Shown: positions 1 to 7,215 of the stretch, piece by piece | Numbering within the stretch: position 1 is the first letter of the stretch | Layout of the letters: the number at the start of each line of letters is the position of its first letter | NCBI GenBank assembly: GCA_910585995.1 | Contig: CAJUGG010000092.1 | Span: forward strand, 1-36,674 | Source: an uncultured Lachnospiraceae bacterium | GTDB taxonomy: Bacteria; Bacillota; Clostridia; Lachnospirales; Lachnospiraceae | DNA: 36,674 nt | Direction of reading: 5' to 3' | Made by a program: the position numbers and the translations under genes | The notes under the pieces: generated by a model | Databases searched by the model: none | The model's input: only the letters and a program-made list of their open reading frames with translations | What the model was told of the DNA's origin: nothing

Positions 1-23
1 ACATAATTTCCCTTATGTTGTAT
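1..23. repeat. left inverted repeat of the invertible segment
   Basis: The 23 bases are the exact reverse complement of 225-247. The core reads TTTCCCTTATGTTGTA. It is probably the recombination site used with the right repeat. Confidence 0.85.
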
Positions 24-55
24 TCCTTGCTCACTCCATCATATGCACATGTTAT

Positions 56-84
56 ATTTTACTTCTTAAACTCAGATATTGCAA
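56..84 (-). promoter_or_regulatory. outward promoter inside the invertible segment
   Basis: On the minus strand a -35 box TTGCAA (79-84) is followed after exactly 17 bp by a -10 box TAAAAT (56-61). Transcription would start near position 48, cross the left repeat and leave the window. After inversion the promoter would face the 3' end of the recombinase gene instead. Confidence 0.65.
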
Positions 85-147
85 GCGGTTTTTTCTGGTA
101 TTTGCAATATTTTCTAAAATTATCATTAGGAACCCATCACAAATAAG

Positions 148-182
148 GCAGGACAAAGCATACTTTGAACCCTGCTGTTTTT
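148..182 (+). terminator. terminator-like hairpin inside the invertible segment
   Basis: The arms GCAGG (148-152) and CCTGC (171-175) enclose a second pairing, CAAAG (154-158) with CTTTG (163-167). A T-rich run follows at 176-182 on the plus strand. As oriented it would stop rightward transcription. In the inverted state it would block leftward read-through out of the segment. Confidence 0.45.
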
Positions 183-224
183 GTGTGCGCCTAAAAAAGG
201 ATTATTTCCAACTATTTCCAGATT

Positions 225-247
225 ATACAACATAAGGGAAATTATGT
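225..247. repeat. right inverted repeat of the invertible segment
   Basis: This is an exact reverse complement of 1-23. It overlaps the last sense codon and the TAA stop of the adjacent recombinase gene (242-247). Both arms are identical in inverted sense, so inversion would leave the recombinase C-terminus unchanged. Confidence 0.85.
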
Positions 248-1093
248 AATCACCAATCCCATCTGCTCCATCTGACGCGCGTGAACCTTACCGCTTTCCA
301 TGATATAGATGCGCGTGGTTCCAATATTTGCATGACCAAGGATATCTGCCAGACGGGAGATATCTTTTTCTATGGAATAATAGACTCTGGCAAACAGATG
401 TCTTAGATTATGAGGAAATACTTTTTCTGCTTCGATCTTTGCATTCTTGCATAACTTTTTCATATCCCTCCAGATATTCGAGCGGTCCAGCGGTTTTCCT
501 GTCCGGGTGACAAATACAGATCCTGTACTGTATCTTTGTTTTTTGATATAGGGTTTTAACAGTCTGCAAAGCTTGTCCGGTAAAAATATCGTCCTTAATT
601 TTCCTTTATTGCTGATCTTCGCATACCCTGTCCGTACCGATTCCACCGTAATAAAACGAAGCTCGGAGACCCGAATTCCGGTCGCACAGATCGTCTGCAA
701 TACCAGCGCCATCCTCTCGTTCCCCTCTTTTTTTGCTGTTTTTACCAGACGGATATATTCTTCTTTACTCATCTCCTTATTTTCATCGCAAAATATAGAC
801 TTCTGAATCTTTAATGGTCTTACCATCAGCTCCCTCCAGCCTGCATATTTTAAACATCCGTTTACAGCTGCCAGCATAGAATTGACGGATGCCGCTGCAT
901 AGAGCATGGTCAGATGCTTTTTCCACTGCATCAAGACAGGCTTGGATAACGCCCTCCCGTCCAGCCATTGATGCAGCATCTGCAGATCATGCTGATATTT
1001 GTGGATCGTATTCTCTGCCCGTTCTTGTTCCCACAGATCATCTGTATAGCTTTTGATCAGATCCAGTGTCAGTATCTTCTTTTTCTCTTCCAT
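242..1093 (-). CDS. tyrosine recombinase (site-specific integrase family)
   Basis: Site-specific DNA recombinase of the phage-integrase/XerC-D fold, 284 residues from the chosen start. The N-terminal SAM-like core-binding domain spans about residues 5-95 (from ENTIHKYQHDL). The catalytic domain shows Arg in GIRVSEL, Lys in the NKGKLR hairpin, the HNLRH box, His in LGHANIGTT and the Tyr nucleophile in RIYIM, so it should be active. An in-frame start 69 bases upstream exists, but the ATG at 1,093 has a perfect AGGAGG at 1,101-1,106 with 7-base spacing. The gene ends inside the right inverted repeat, which makes it the obvious candidate to invert that segment. It is not a chromosome-dimer Xer protein by context. 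The element it controls is inferred. Confidence 0.9.
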   Translation of the reverse strand: MEEKKKILTLDLIKSYTDDLWEQERAENTIHKYQHDLQMLHQWLDGRALSKPVLMQWKKHLTMLYAAASVNSMLAAVNGCLKYAGWRELMVRPLKIQKSIFCDENKEMSKEEYIRLVKTAKKEGNERMALVLQTICATGIRVSELRFITVESVRTGYAKISNKGKLRTIFLPDKLCRLLKPYIKKQRYSTGSVFVTRTGKPLDRSNIWRDMKKLCKNAKIEAEKVFPHNLRHLFARVYYSIEKDISRLADILGHANIGTTRIYIMESGKVHARQMEQMGLVIT

Positions 1094-1180
1094 AAGGCTT
1101 CCTCCTCGCGTATCAGGATATTCATGTGTCTGTAATTCCCATTTTATCCTATTATTCTCCAAACGATGACCCTGTTTTGC

Positions 1181-1222
1181 AAAAAACTAGGGATGCCGTG
1201 GTTTCTAAAACCACAGCATCCC
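1181..1222 (-). terminator. rho-independent terminator after the toxin-antitoxin remnant
   Basis: The outer stem of 7 bp (1,190-1,196 with 1,216-1,222) and inner stem GTGGTTT/AAACCAC (1,198-1,204 with 1,208-1,214) form a strong hairpin. On the minus strand it is followed by TAGTTTTTT. It ends the leftward operon and insulates the recombinase gene. Confidence 0.85.
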
Positions 1223-1248
1223 CTGTAAGTTAAAACAAAACATACATT

Positions 1249-1514
1249 CTATTTATCACCATAATGCCCCTTACACTGTAAGATCACAATGCCTTCTTCG
1301 GTAACTTCATACACCAATCTGTCTTTTTCGTTAATCCTTCTGCTCCATTTTCCTCCTTGCTCCCCCTTTAAAGGCTCTGGTTTTCCCTCCCCTGTAAAAG
1401 GTTCACGCTGAATAGCTCTCAGCAACTGGTTTATCTTTCTTAACGTTTTTTATCTTGTGATTGCCAATAGAGGTACTCATCCCAGGCATTTCCAGCAAAT
1501 ATAATTTTACTCAA
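1249..1514 (-). pseudogene. yoeB: YoeB-family toxin, frameshifted
   Basis: YoeB toxins are ribosome-dependent mRNA endonucleases. Read from the TTG at 1,514, the frame gives SKIIFAGNAWDEYLYWQ and then stops after 23 codons at an A6 run (1,446-1,451 on the plus strand). Adding one A restores an 88-residue protein through GKPEPLKG, WSRRINEKDRLVYEV and a terminal GHYGDK. The catalytic Glu of KPEPL, the Arg of DRLVY and the terminal His-Tyr pair of the family are all present in the broken part. The TTG start overlaps the antitoxin stop, as in intact modules. Either the gene is dead by a one-base deletion, a -1 frameshift at AAA AAA restores it, or the base is a sequence error. Confidence 0.85.
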
Positions 1515-1707
1515 ATTCCATAGCCTCCAATTCCTCTATGGTCTTCACAACCACTTGTCCGTCCTTGACCTGTTGCTCTGCTTCTTTCAAATATTCCATA
1601 TTTGATTCTGAATAGAACGGTTCCAGAGGAGCTGTAATCTCAAAAGGAATCCGGCGGTCACGAAGTGCTTTTTTAGCATAAATCATGAAAAAAGTACATA
1701 CTATCAC
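1507..1707 (-). CDS. RelB/DinJ-type antitoxin remnant lacking its N-terminus
   Basis: The 66 residues carry the C-terminal signature of RelB/DinJ-family antitoxins that accompany YoeB-like toxins in Clostridia: AKKALRDRRIPFEIT, FYSESNMEYLKEAEQQ and a final KTIEELEAME. The ribbon-helix-helix DNA-binding segment expected before it, about 40 residues, is missing. The reading frame instead starts at a GTG (1,707) overlapping the stop of the upstream gene, or at an ATG near 1,686. The toxin-neutralising tail could still be made, but DNA binding and autoregulation should be lost. The truncation lies exactly at the junction with the upstream gene, suggesting a deletion. No upstream sequence encodes the lost part. 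Confidence 0.7.
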   Translation of the reverse strand: MIVCTFFMIYAKKALRDRRIPFEITAPLEPFYSESNMEYLKEAEQQVKDGQVVVKTIEELEAMEFE

Positions 1708-2234
1708 TTCCTTTTATTAATATCTACAGAACCCAACTCTTTTCTCAACCTCTCAAAGGCCGCCGCCATCTCCAGCATCTCTTTTTCCGGGCACATCTCG
1801 CTTACGTCGTAGGCTAGGGGGTCGGATACAAAGTCTGTCAAAACTTTATCAATCAGCTGCAGTTCTTCTGGCGTGGCTGTGATGCAGATCTCCTGTACTT
1901 CTGTCTCCAGATCATGGCCGAATAATTCGTACAGGTCTACACTTCCGCTGACTCTGCACTCCAACAGCAGTGCAGCCAGGTCAACCAGTGGATTGATCGC
2001 ATAGTAAAACTCTGCATAAGGCTCTCCATAATCCGTATCCACATGCGTCAGGATGACGCTTAAGGGTTCCTCATGCTGCCGGAAATTCCCATCTAATTTG
2101 TCCAGCCCAATATCAGAGAAGATCTCGGATAACGAGATCCTGCCCTTTTGTTTGTCTGCCAGATACTCCACGAGCGTTAGGCTGTCGTCGGAATCCCCGA
2201 TATAATTATTCCAATAGTTATCCGCGATGTACAT
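1704..2234 (-). CDS. conserved hypothetical acidic protein
   Basis: I do not recognise a family for this 176-residue protein. It is acidic, has no signal peptide or membrane segment, and has Leu-rich stretches (around LVDLAALLLECRV) suggesting a helical globular fold. It starts 2 bases from the end of the U32 gene upstream in the operon. An AGGAG lies 11 bases before the ATG. It ends in overlap with the truncated antitoxin, so its own 3' end may have been altered by the deletion inferred there. Its place behind trhP and trmR suggests co-expression only. No function can be assigned. Confidence 0.6.
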   Translation of the reverse strand: MYIADNYWNNYIGDSDDSLTLVEYLADKQKGRISLSEIFSDIGLDKLDGNFRQHEEPLSVILTHVDTDYGEPYAEFYYAINPLVDLAALLLECRVSGSVDLYELFGHDLETEVQEICITATPEELQLIDKVLTDFVSDPLAYDVSEMCPEKEMLEMAAAFERLRKELGSVDINKRK

Positions 2235-2236
2235 CG

Positions 2237-3469
2237 TTATATCTTCTCCTGCCTTCTTAGAATATCCATAGGTTCCGGACAGACGCTAAGCTTCACCCAC
2301 AGGCGCTGTTTTGCATGGGGTGCGCTCTCTTGAGGCTCTCCTTCTTCACTCCAGATCCCTTCCACCATCGTCTCCAAATCCCGTCCGTCCGGCTTCATAA
2401 TCTCTATGGTCTCTCCTACGGAAAATTTATTGCGCTGCTGTAGTGAGAAAGTCCCGTCTTCTCTCACATCTCCTACGATACCCAGATACGTATATTCCTT
2501 AATATAAGTATTATTATCATAGATCTGCGCCTCCTCACTAGGTTTCCCATAGAAAAATCCGGTGGTAAACTGCCGGTAAGTACAGTTCGAGATCTGATCC
2601 AGATACCAGGGCATCTGATCCAGATACAGCTGTGGGCTTTTTTTATAATCATCCAGCGCTTTTCTGTAAGTGCGCGCCACCGTCGCCACATACAGCGCGG
2701 TCTTCATGCGTCCCTCGATCTTCAGACTGTCGATCTTTGCATGAATCAGATCCGGCAGATGTTCGATCATGCACAGATCTTTGGAATTAAATAAAAATGT
2801 GCCTCGTTCATTCTCATAGACCGGCAGATATTCTCCCGGACGCTTTTCTTCCACCACCGCATATTTCCAGCGGCAGGGATGGGTGCAGGCTCCCTGGTTG
2901 GCATCTCTTCCTGTAAAATAGTTGCTTAACAGGCACCGCCCCGAATAAGAGATACACATGGCTCCGTGTACAAAGGTCTCGATCTCCATCTCTTCTGGTA
3001 TCTGCGCCCGGATCTCTTCGATCTCCTTGAGTGACAGCTCTCTGCCCGTCACCACACGCGCAGCGCCTAACTGATGCCAGAAACGAAATGTCATATAGTT
3101 TACATTGTTGGCCTGGGTAGAAATATGGATATCAATCTCTGGACATACCTCTTTTGCCACCAGAAAAAGACCAGGGTCTGAGATAATCAGTGCATCTGGC
3201 TGAAGTTTTTTTAATTCTTTAAAATAATCCACAGCATCCATAACATCCTGGTTGTGTGCTAAAATATTCGCTGTGATATAGACTTTTGCATTTCGTTCAT
3301 GTGCAAAGCGGATGCCTTCCTCTATATCTTCCATGGAGAAATTTTTGGCCTTTGCACGAAGACTAAAAGCCTCTCCTCCGATATAGACGGCATCCGCCCC
3401 AAAGATCACAGCGATCTTGAGCACTTCTAAGCTGCTGGCCGGGATTAACAATTCCGGTAACTCTCTCAT
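2237..3469 (-). CDS. trhP: U32-family protein, probable tRNA uridine-34 hydroxylation factor
   Basis: Peptidase U32 family, 410 residues. The TIM-barrel N-terminus begins ELLIPASSLEVLKIAVIFGADAVYIGG. The family Cys cluster lies near residues 170-205 (MCISYSGRCL, then GACTHPCRW), of the type that holds an iron-sulfur cluster. A C-terminal beta domain follows. In E. coli (YegQ/TrhP) and B. subtilis (YrrN/YrrO), U32 proteins are required to make 5-hydroxyuridine at tRNA position 34 and are not true proteases. Here the gene overlaps the TrmR-like methyltransferase by 4 bases, matching the yrrM-yrrN-yrrO arrangement. Only one U32 copy is present, against two in B. subtilis. Confidence 0.85.
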   Translation of the reverse strand: MRELPELLIPASSLEVLKIAVIFGADAVYIGGEAFSLRAKAKNFSMEDIEEGIRFAHERNAKVYITANILAHNQDVMDAVDYFKELKKLQPDALIISDPGLFLVAKEVCPEIDIHISTQANNVNYMTFRFWHQLGAARVVTGRELSLKEIEEIRAQIPEEMEIETFVHGAMCISYSGRCLLSNYFTGRDANQGACTHPCRWKYAVVEEKRPGEYLPVYENERGTFLFNSKDLCMIEHLPDLIHAKIDSLKIEGRMKTALYVATVARTYRKALDDYKKSPQLYLDQMPWYLDQISNCTYRQFTTGFFYGKPSEEAQIYDNNTYIKEYTYLGIVGDVREDGTFSLQQRNKFSVGETIEIMKPDGRDLETMVEGIWSEEGEPQESAPHAKQRLWVKLSVCPEPMDILRRQEKI

Positions 3470-4122
3470 ACTGTTCCTTTCTTTACACTGACCGTCACTC
3501 CATCCCCCAGCGGCAGAATCGAAGTGGTCAAATCTTCCCTGTGAGTCAATTCATACAGATATTCCCGCATCCTGGCGTGGATCGTTCGATTCCTTCTCTC
3601 CACTGCAAAGCGGGACTCGATCACGTCTCCATCCTGCAATACATTGTCTGACAGGAGGACCCCTCCCGGATGCAGAAGTCTTACAACTTCCGGCAGATAC
3701 GAAAGATACTGTCCCTTGGCTGCATCCACGAAGATCAAATCAAAAGGCTCAGTATCCGGAAGTCCTTTTAAGATCTCCATCGCATCTCCAGGAAGCAGTG
3801 TAATCTGCTGATCTCTCCCTGCACGAATAAAATTCTCGCGCGCAATCGGGATTCGTTTTTCATAGTTTTCAATGGTGGTGATCTGGCAGCCTTCTGGCCC
3901 GTACTCACTCATAAACAGTGCAGAAAACCCCACTGCCGTCCCCACCTCCAAGATCCGTGACGGGGCGAAAGATGCCAGGAGAAATTTTAAAAAACTCTGC
4001 ATCTCCCGCCGAATCACCGGCACATACGCCTCTATCGCCTCCCGCTCGATCTCTTCTAACCATTCGGTATTGCCAGGATTCAAAGAATTGATATAGGCTC
4101 TCATTCTGTCATGAACGATCAT
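3466..4122 (-). CDS. trmR: O-methyltransferase, probable tRNA 5-hydroxyuridine methyltransferase TrmR
   Basis: Class I SAM-dependent O-methyltransferase of the caffeoyl-CoA/catechol type, 218 residues. The SAM motif is ILEVGTAVGFSALFM (about residues 57-71). Asp-Lys-type active-site motifs follow: FVDAAKGQY and LLSDNVLQDGDV. B. subtilis YrrM (TrmR) methylates 5-hydroxyuridine at tRNA position 34 to 5-methoxyuridine. The 4-base overlaps with the MltG-like gene before it and the U32 gene after it repeat the yrrL-yrrM-yrrN-yrrO order. The tRNA substrate is inferred from this context. Confidence 0.85.
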   Translation of the reverse strand: MIVHDRMRAYINSLNPGNTEWLEEIEREAIEAYVPVIRREMQSFLKFLLASFAPSRILEVGTAVGFSALFMSEYGPEGCQITTIENYEKRIPIARENFIRAGRDQQITLLPGDAMEILKGLPDTEPFDLIFVDAAKGQYLSYLPEVVRLLHPGGVLLSDNVLQDGDVIESRFAVERRNRTIHARMREYLYELTHREDLTTSILPLGDGVTVSVKKGTV

Positions 4123-4550
4123 TCTTCTTCCTCTTCTTCGTCCTCTTCTTCACCGGACAATATCTTCATAATCTCTTTGGATGTCATGGATGTATTTAAT
4201 ACATAATTTCCAGGCATCAATTTCTCTTCAAAATCATTTATCTTTAACTGTATCTGAAAGATCCTTGCATTTTCAATCAGTCCTTTACGCTCCAAAAGCT
4301 GCGCTGCTTCTTTTACGGACATATCCGAACGCAGCGTCATGCTCACATCCCTGCCAGGGGGCGCATCTACAGAAGTATCTGAAATGATGCTGTAGCCCAG
4401 ATTGTAAGAATATTCTCCCAGTCTATAGATACCGATCACCACCAGGATGACTAGCGACAGCCTCAGTACAAATAGTCCGGCCGACAACATCATCTTTTGT
4501 GCATCCATCTTCTTGTGTCTCCTTGTATGACTTCGTGCGTGCTTCCCCAT
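4119..4550 (-). CDS. short MltG/YceG-like membrane protein without catalytic domain
   Basis: 143 residues. A basic N-terminus (about 1-20) precedes one transmembrane helix (about 22-46) and a domain resembling the LysM-like N-terminal part of MltG (MSVKEAAQLLERKGLIENARIF through MPGNYVLNTSM and EIMKIL). A Glu/Asp tail ends the protein. Full MltG endolytic transglycosylases are about 340 residues or longer and carry a catalytic Glu in a C-terminal domain that is absent here. The position before trmR matches B. subtilis yrrL (mltG). It probably acts at the membrane without cleaving glycan, perhaps by binding the synthesis machinery. That role is inferred. Confidence 0.75.
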   Translation of the reverse strand: MGKHARSHTRRHKKMDAQKMMLSAGLFVLRLSLVILVVIGIYRLGEYSYNLGYSIISDTSVDAPPGRDVSMTLRSDMSVKEAAQLLERKGLIENARIFQIQLKINDFEEKLMPGNYVLNTSMTSKEIMKILSGEEEDEEEEEE

Positions 4551-4556
4551 CGCATC

Positions 4557-4886
4557 CTAAAGAACCAGCTCTACTGCATTGGTAATCCTTGCATTGATTG
4601 CCTGAAGAATCCGGCACATCTTAAGTTCCCGTTCCAGATACGCTGTCACCACCGGATCTGCACGAAAATCCACATATTCTCTCTCAAATTCTTCCATTCG
4701 TTCGTATAGGTCTTCTGCTCCACTGTTTTGCAGCTCATAGTTCTTCCAGCAAAACTCTTTGATCTTCTCCGCAAGTCCTGGTGTACTGCTCACCTTCTCC
4801 TCTATCTTTTGCAGATCTTGATATTCCGGACTCTCTTGTATGGCGAGAACCAGTTCTTCTACTTTATCATTGATTCTATCCATCAT
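4557..4886 (-). CDS. YlbF/YmcA-family protein
   Basis: 109-residue all-helical protein of the YlbF (DUF964) family, with the typical VEELVLAIQESPEYQDLQ start. In B. subtilis YlbF, YmcA and YaaT form a complex that directs RNase Y to chosen mRNAs. Its place next to an RNase J gene fits a role in RNA turnover. An AAGGTGG lies upstream of the paired Met codons. Which YlbF-type paralogue it is cannot be told from sequence alone. Confidence 0.8.
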   Translation of the reverse strand: MMDRINDKVEELVLAIQESPEYQDLQKIEEKVSSTPGLAEKIKEFCWKNYELQNSGAEDLYERMEEFEREYVDFRADPVVTAYLERELKMCRILQAINARITNAVELVL

Positions 4887-4942
4887 ACTTACTTAATTCC
4901 ACCTTATCTTTTTGTTAATATTAGTCTATCCAAAAATTGCCC

Positions 4943-6607
4943 TTATGCTTCCATAATAATCGGCAAAATCATAGGATTCCTTTTTGTCTTTTTACGTATA
5001 TAATCCCCCAAAGCGTCTTTCATGACATTTTTCATCTTTCCCCAGTCGGTGATATTGCGTCCGAGACATTTCTCCACCGCATCATATACCACCGCACGGG
5101 CCTGTTCCATCAGGTCTTCTGATTCTCTTACATAGACAAACCCCCTTGATACAATATCGGGACCGGACAGCAGCATATTGCTGCCTTTTTCCAGCGTAAG
5201 AACAATTATCATAATGCCGTCTTCCGCCAGATGCTGCCGGTCACGCATTACAATATTCCCCACATCGCCCACGCCAAGTCCGTCCACAAAGACTGCTCCT
5301 GTGTGCACTTTGTCCACTACTTTTGCAGATTCTTCATCCATCTCAATCACATCCCCGGACTGAAGGACAAAGATATTTTCTTTATCAATGCCAAGCTGTC
5401 TTGCCAGAGAAGCCTGGGCTTTCAGATGGCGATATTCACCGTGTACCGGAATCGCATATTTGGGATGTACCAGAGAATAGATCAGTTTGATCTCCTCCTG
5501 GCAGGCATGTCCAGATACATGGGCATCCTGAAAGATCACATTGGCGCCTTTTGCAGACAACTCATTGATGACTTTTGATACCGCTTTTTCATTGCCTGGA
5601 ATGGGATTGGAACTAAAGATCACCGTATCATTGGGCATAATGTGCACTTTTCGATGGAGATTCTGCGCCATCCTAGACAGCGCCGCCATGGATTCTCCCT
5701 GACTGCCCGTGGTGATCAGTACCGTCGCCTCCGGCGGATAACTGTTTAACTGTTCAATATCGATCAAGGTGTTATCCGGGATACGGATATATCCAAGCTC
5801 TGTGGCCGTTGTGATGACATTGACCATACTGCGGCCTTCTACCACTACTTTTTTATTGTGTTTATAGGCCGAATTAATGATCTGCTGCACCCGGTCCACA
5901 TTGGATGCAAAGGTCGCCACGATGATCCGGGAATTGCAGTGTTCATTGAACAGGGCATCCATGGTCCGCCCCACACTTTTCTCCGACATGGTAACACCTG
6001 GCCGTTCTGCATTGGTACTGTCACACATCAGTGCCAGCACACCCTTTTTCCCGATCTCGCCAAACCGCTGCAGATCGATACTATCTCCATAGACCGGCGT
6101 ATAGTCCACTTTAAAATCTCCGGTATGCACTACAATCCCCGCCGGTGAGTAGATCGCCAGTGCAGAAGCATCCGCAATACTGTGATTGGTCTTGATAAAT
6201 TCAATCCGAAACTGTCCGAGATTGATGGACTGTCCATGCTTGACCACCTTGCGTTTGGTAGTCCGCAGCATATTGTGTTCTTTTAATTTGCCCTCGATCA
6301 AAGCAATCGTCAGCCTGGTCGCGTAGACCGGCACATTGATCTCTTTTAAAATATAGGGCAGCGCTCCAATATGGTCCTCGTGCCCATGCGTGATAACAAA
6401 TCCTTTTACTTTGCTAATATTTTGTCTTAAATACGTAATATCCGGGATGACCAGATCGATCCCCAACATATCATCTTCCGGAAATGCAAGCCCGCAGTCC
6501 ACGACAATCATACTGTCCTCAAATTCAAAGGCAGTCATATTCATCCCGATCTGTTCTAATCCGCCCAACGGGATGATTCTTAATTTAGAATTATTTACAT
6601 TTTTCAA
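4943..6607 (-). CDS. rnj: ribonuclease J
   Basis: RNase J, 554 residues, a metallo-beta-lactamase/beta-CASP ribonuclease with 5'-exonuclease and endonuclease activity in mRNA decay and rRNA maturation. It opens with KLRIIPLGGLEQIGMNM. The zinc-binding HGHEDHIGALP lies at about residues 74-84, a second His site at VVHTGDFKVDY, and the beta-CASP motif at HVSGHACQEE. The C-terminal domain is complete, with length as usual. It follows fur by 15 bases and precedes ylbF. Confidence 0.95.
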   Translation of the reverse strand: MKNVNNSKLRIIPLGGLEQIGMNMTAFEFEDSMIVVDCGLAFPEDDMLGIDLVIPDITYLRQNISKVKGFVITHGHEDHIGALPYILKEINVPVYATRLTIALIEGKLKEHNMLRTTKRKVVKHGQSINLGQFRIEFIKTNHSIADASALAIYSPAGIVVHTGDFKVDYTPVYGDSIDLQRFGEIGKKGVLALMCDSTNAERPGVTMSEKSVGRTMDALFNEHCNSRIIVATFASNVDRVQQIINSAYKHNKKVVVEGRSMVNVITTATELGYIRIPDNTLIDIEQLNSYPPEATVLITTGSQGESMAALSRMAQNLHRKVHIMPNDTVIFSSNPIPGNEKAVSKVINELSAKGANVIFQDAHVSGHACQEEIKLIYSLVHPKYAIPVHGEYRHLKAQASLARQLGIDKENIFVLQSGDVIEMDEESAKVVDKVHTGAVFVDGLGVGDVGNIVMRDRQHLAEDGIMIIVLTLEKGSNMLLSGPDIVSRGFVYVRESEDLMEQARAVVYDAVEKCLGRNITDWGKMKNVMKDALGDYIRKKTKRNPMILPIIMEA

Positions 6608-6622
6608 AAAATAACCTCCTGT

Positions 6623-7084
6623 TTACTTCACGTCAACGTCTTTTTGACAATCCATGCAGTAACCATAGAGTTTCACATCATGATCCTGTATCCAAAATCC
6701 GGTTTTTTCTTCCATTTTCTTCTCAAATTCTTCCAGCAAATCTCCCTGAAAAGACATCACCCGGCCGCATTTGATGCAGATCAGATGGTGGTGGTGATGG
6801 CTGTCTTCGTCTTCATACACATGCCCCAGCTCATACCGCACATACCCATCGTCCAGATAAATACGATCCACGATCTTCAACTCCAGAAGCATCTGGATTG
6901 TCCTATACACGGTAGCAAGCCCGATATCCGGACTCTCCACCTTTACCAATTCATAAATCTCCTCTGCAGTCAGATGACTATCCTGCTTTACAGAAAGCGC
7001 CGATAGCACTGCGAGCCGCTGCGTTGTCACTTTCAGCCCCTTCTCCCGAAGCAGATCTGCAAATTTTTCACGGTCTAACTGCAT
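6623..7084 (-). CDS. fur: Fur-family metal-responsive repressor
   Basis: 153 residues. The N-terminal winged helix (about 1-85) includes TTQRLAVLSAL and IGLATVYRTIQMLLEL. The dimerisation domain has the His-rich segment DSHHHHHLICIKCG and structural zinc Cys pairs CIKCG and CMDCQ. The His-rich motif fits Fur or PerR. The second subgroup-defining residues cannot be settled by eye. It is the first gene after a structured intergenic element and lies just upstream of rnj. AGGAGC precedes the ATG. No clear Fur box was found upstream. Confidence 0.88.
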   Translation of the reverse strand: MQLDREKFADLLREKGLKVTTQRLAVLSALSVKQDSHLTAEEIYELVKVESPDIGLATVYRTIQMLLELKIVDRIYLDDGYVRYELGHVYEDEDSHHHHHLICIKCGRVMSFQGDLLEEFEKKMEEKTGFWIQDHDVKLYGYCMDCQKDVDVK

Positions 7085-7105
7085 CTTAATTAAAGCTCCT
7101 GATTT

Positions 7106-7210
7106 AAGTCCCGCAATTTTTCAAAATATGCCCCTTTATCTGGAATAATGTTTGTCTGCTTTGCATCCAAACATCATTCCGGGCATATTTTAAAAAAATG
7201 CTGTTTTTAG
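7106..7210 (-). ncRNA. structured hairpin element, family copy HE-1
   Basis: About 105 nt between the DUF1292 gene and fur. Read on the minus strand it starts AAAAACAGCA and ends TTGCGGGACTT. The outer arm ends ATATGCCC/GGGCATAT, followed by inner arms GGAATGATGTTTG/CAAACATTATTCC, an apical GCAAAGC and an 8-nt one-sided bulge AGATAAAG. Imperfect pairs in both arms are G-U on the minus strand but A-C on the plus strand. The same layout with different arms recurs at 19,109-19,411 and 22,766-22,976. No U-tract follows, so it does not look like a terminator for the minus-strand operon. Confidence 0.6.
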
Positions 7211-7215
7211 TTACA

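Larger units (their letters stand above)
1..247. other. invertible DNA segment (phase-variable promoter switch)
   Basis: A perfect 23-bp inverted repeat occupies 1-23 and 225-247 and bounds about 200 bp of AT-rich non-coding DNA. The segment carries an outward sigma-A-type promoter and a terminator-like hairpin, and it touches the 3' end of a tyrosine recombinase gene. Promoter inversion between short inverted repeats by a neighbouring tyrosine recombinase is an established arrangement in gut Firmicutes and Bacteroidetes. That this segment inverts is inferred from layout only. In the orientation seen, the promoter points left, out of the window. The left repeat starts at base 1, so it could be longer than 23 bp. 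Confidence 0.8.

Noticed and set aside
242..1162. Longer recombinase start at 1,162
   Set aside because: The extra 22 residues have no family match, while the ATG at 1,093 has a perfect AGGAGG at ideal distance.
5858..6148. Plus-strand open frames opposite rnj, fur, ruvX, thiI and other genes
   Set aside because: They are antisense shadows of well-identified genes, without ribosome sites or family features.
7121..7190. HE-1 as a simple terminator of the DUF1292 gene
   Set aside because: On the minus strand no T-run follows the stem. The shared layout with the other loci explains it better.
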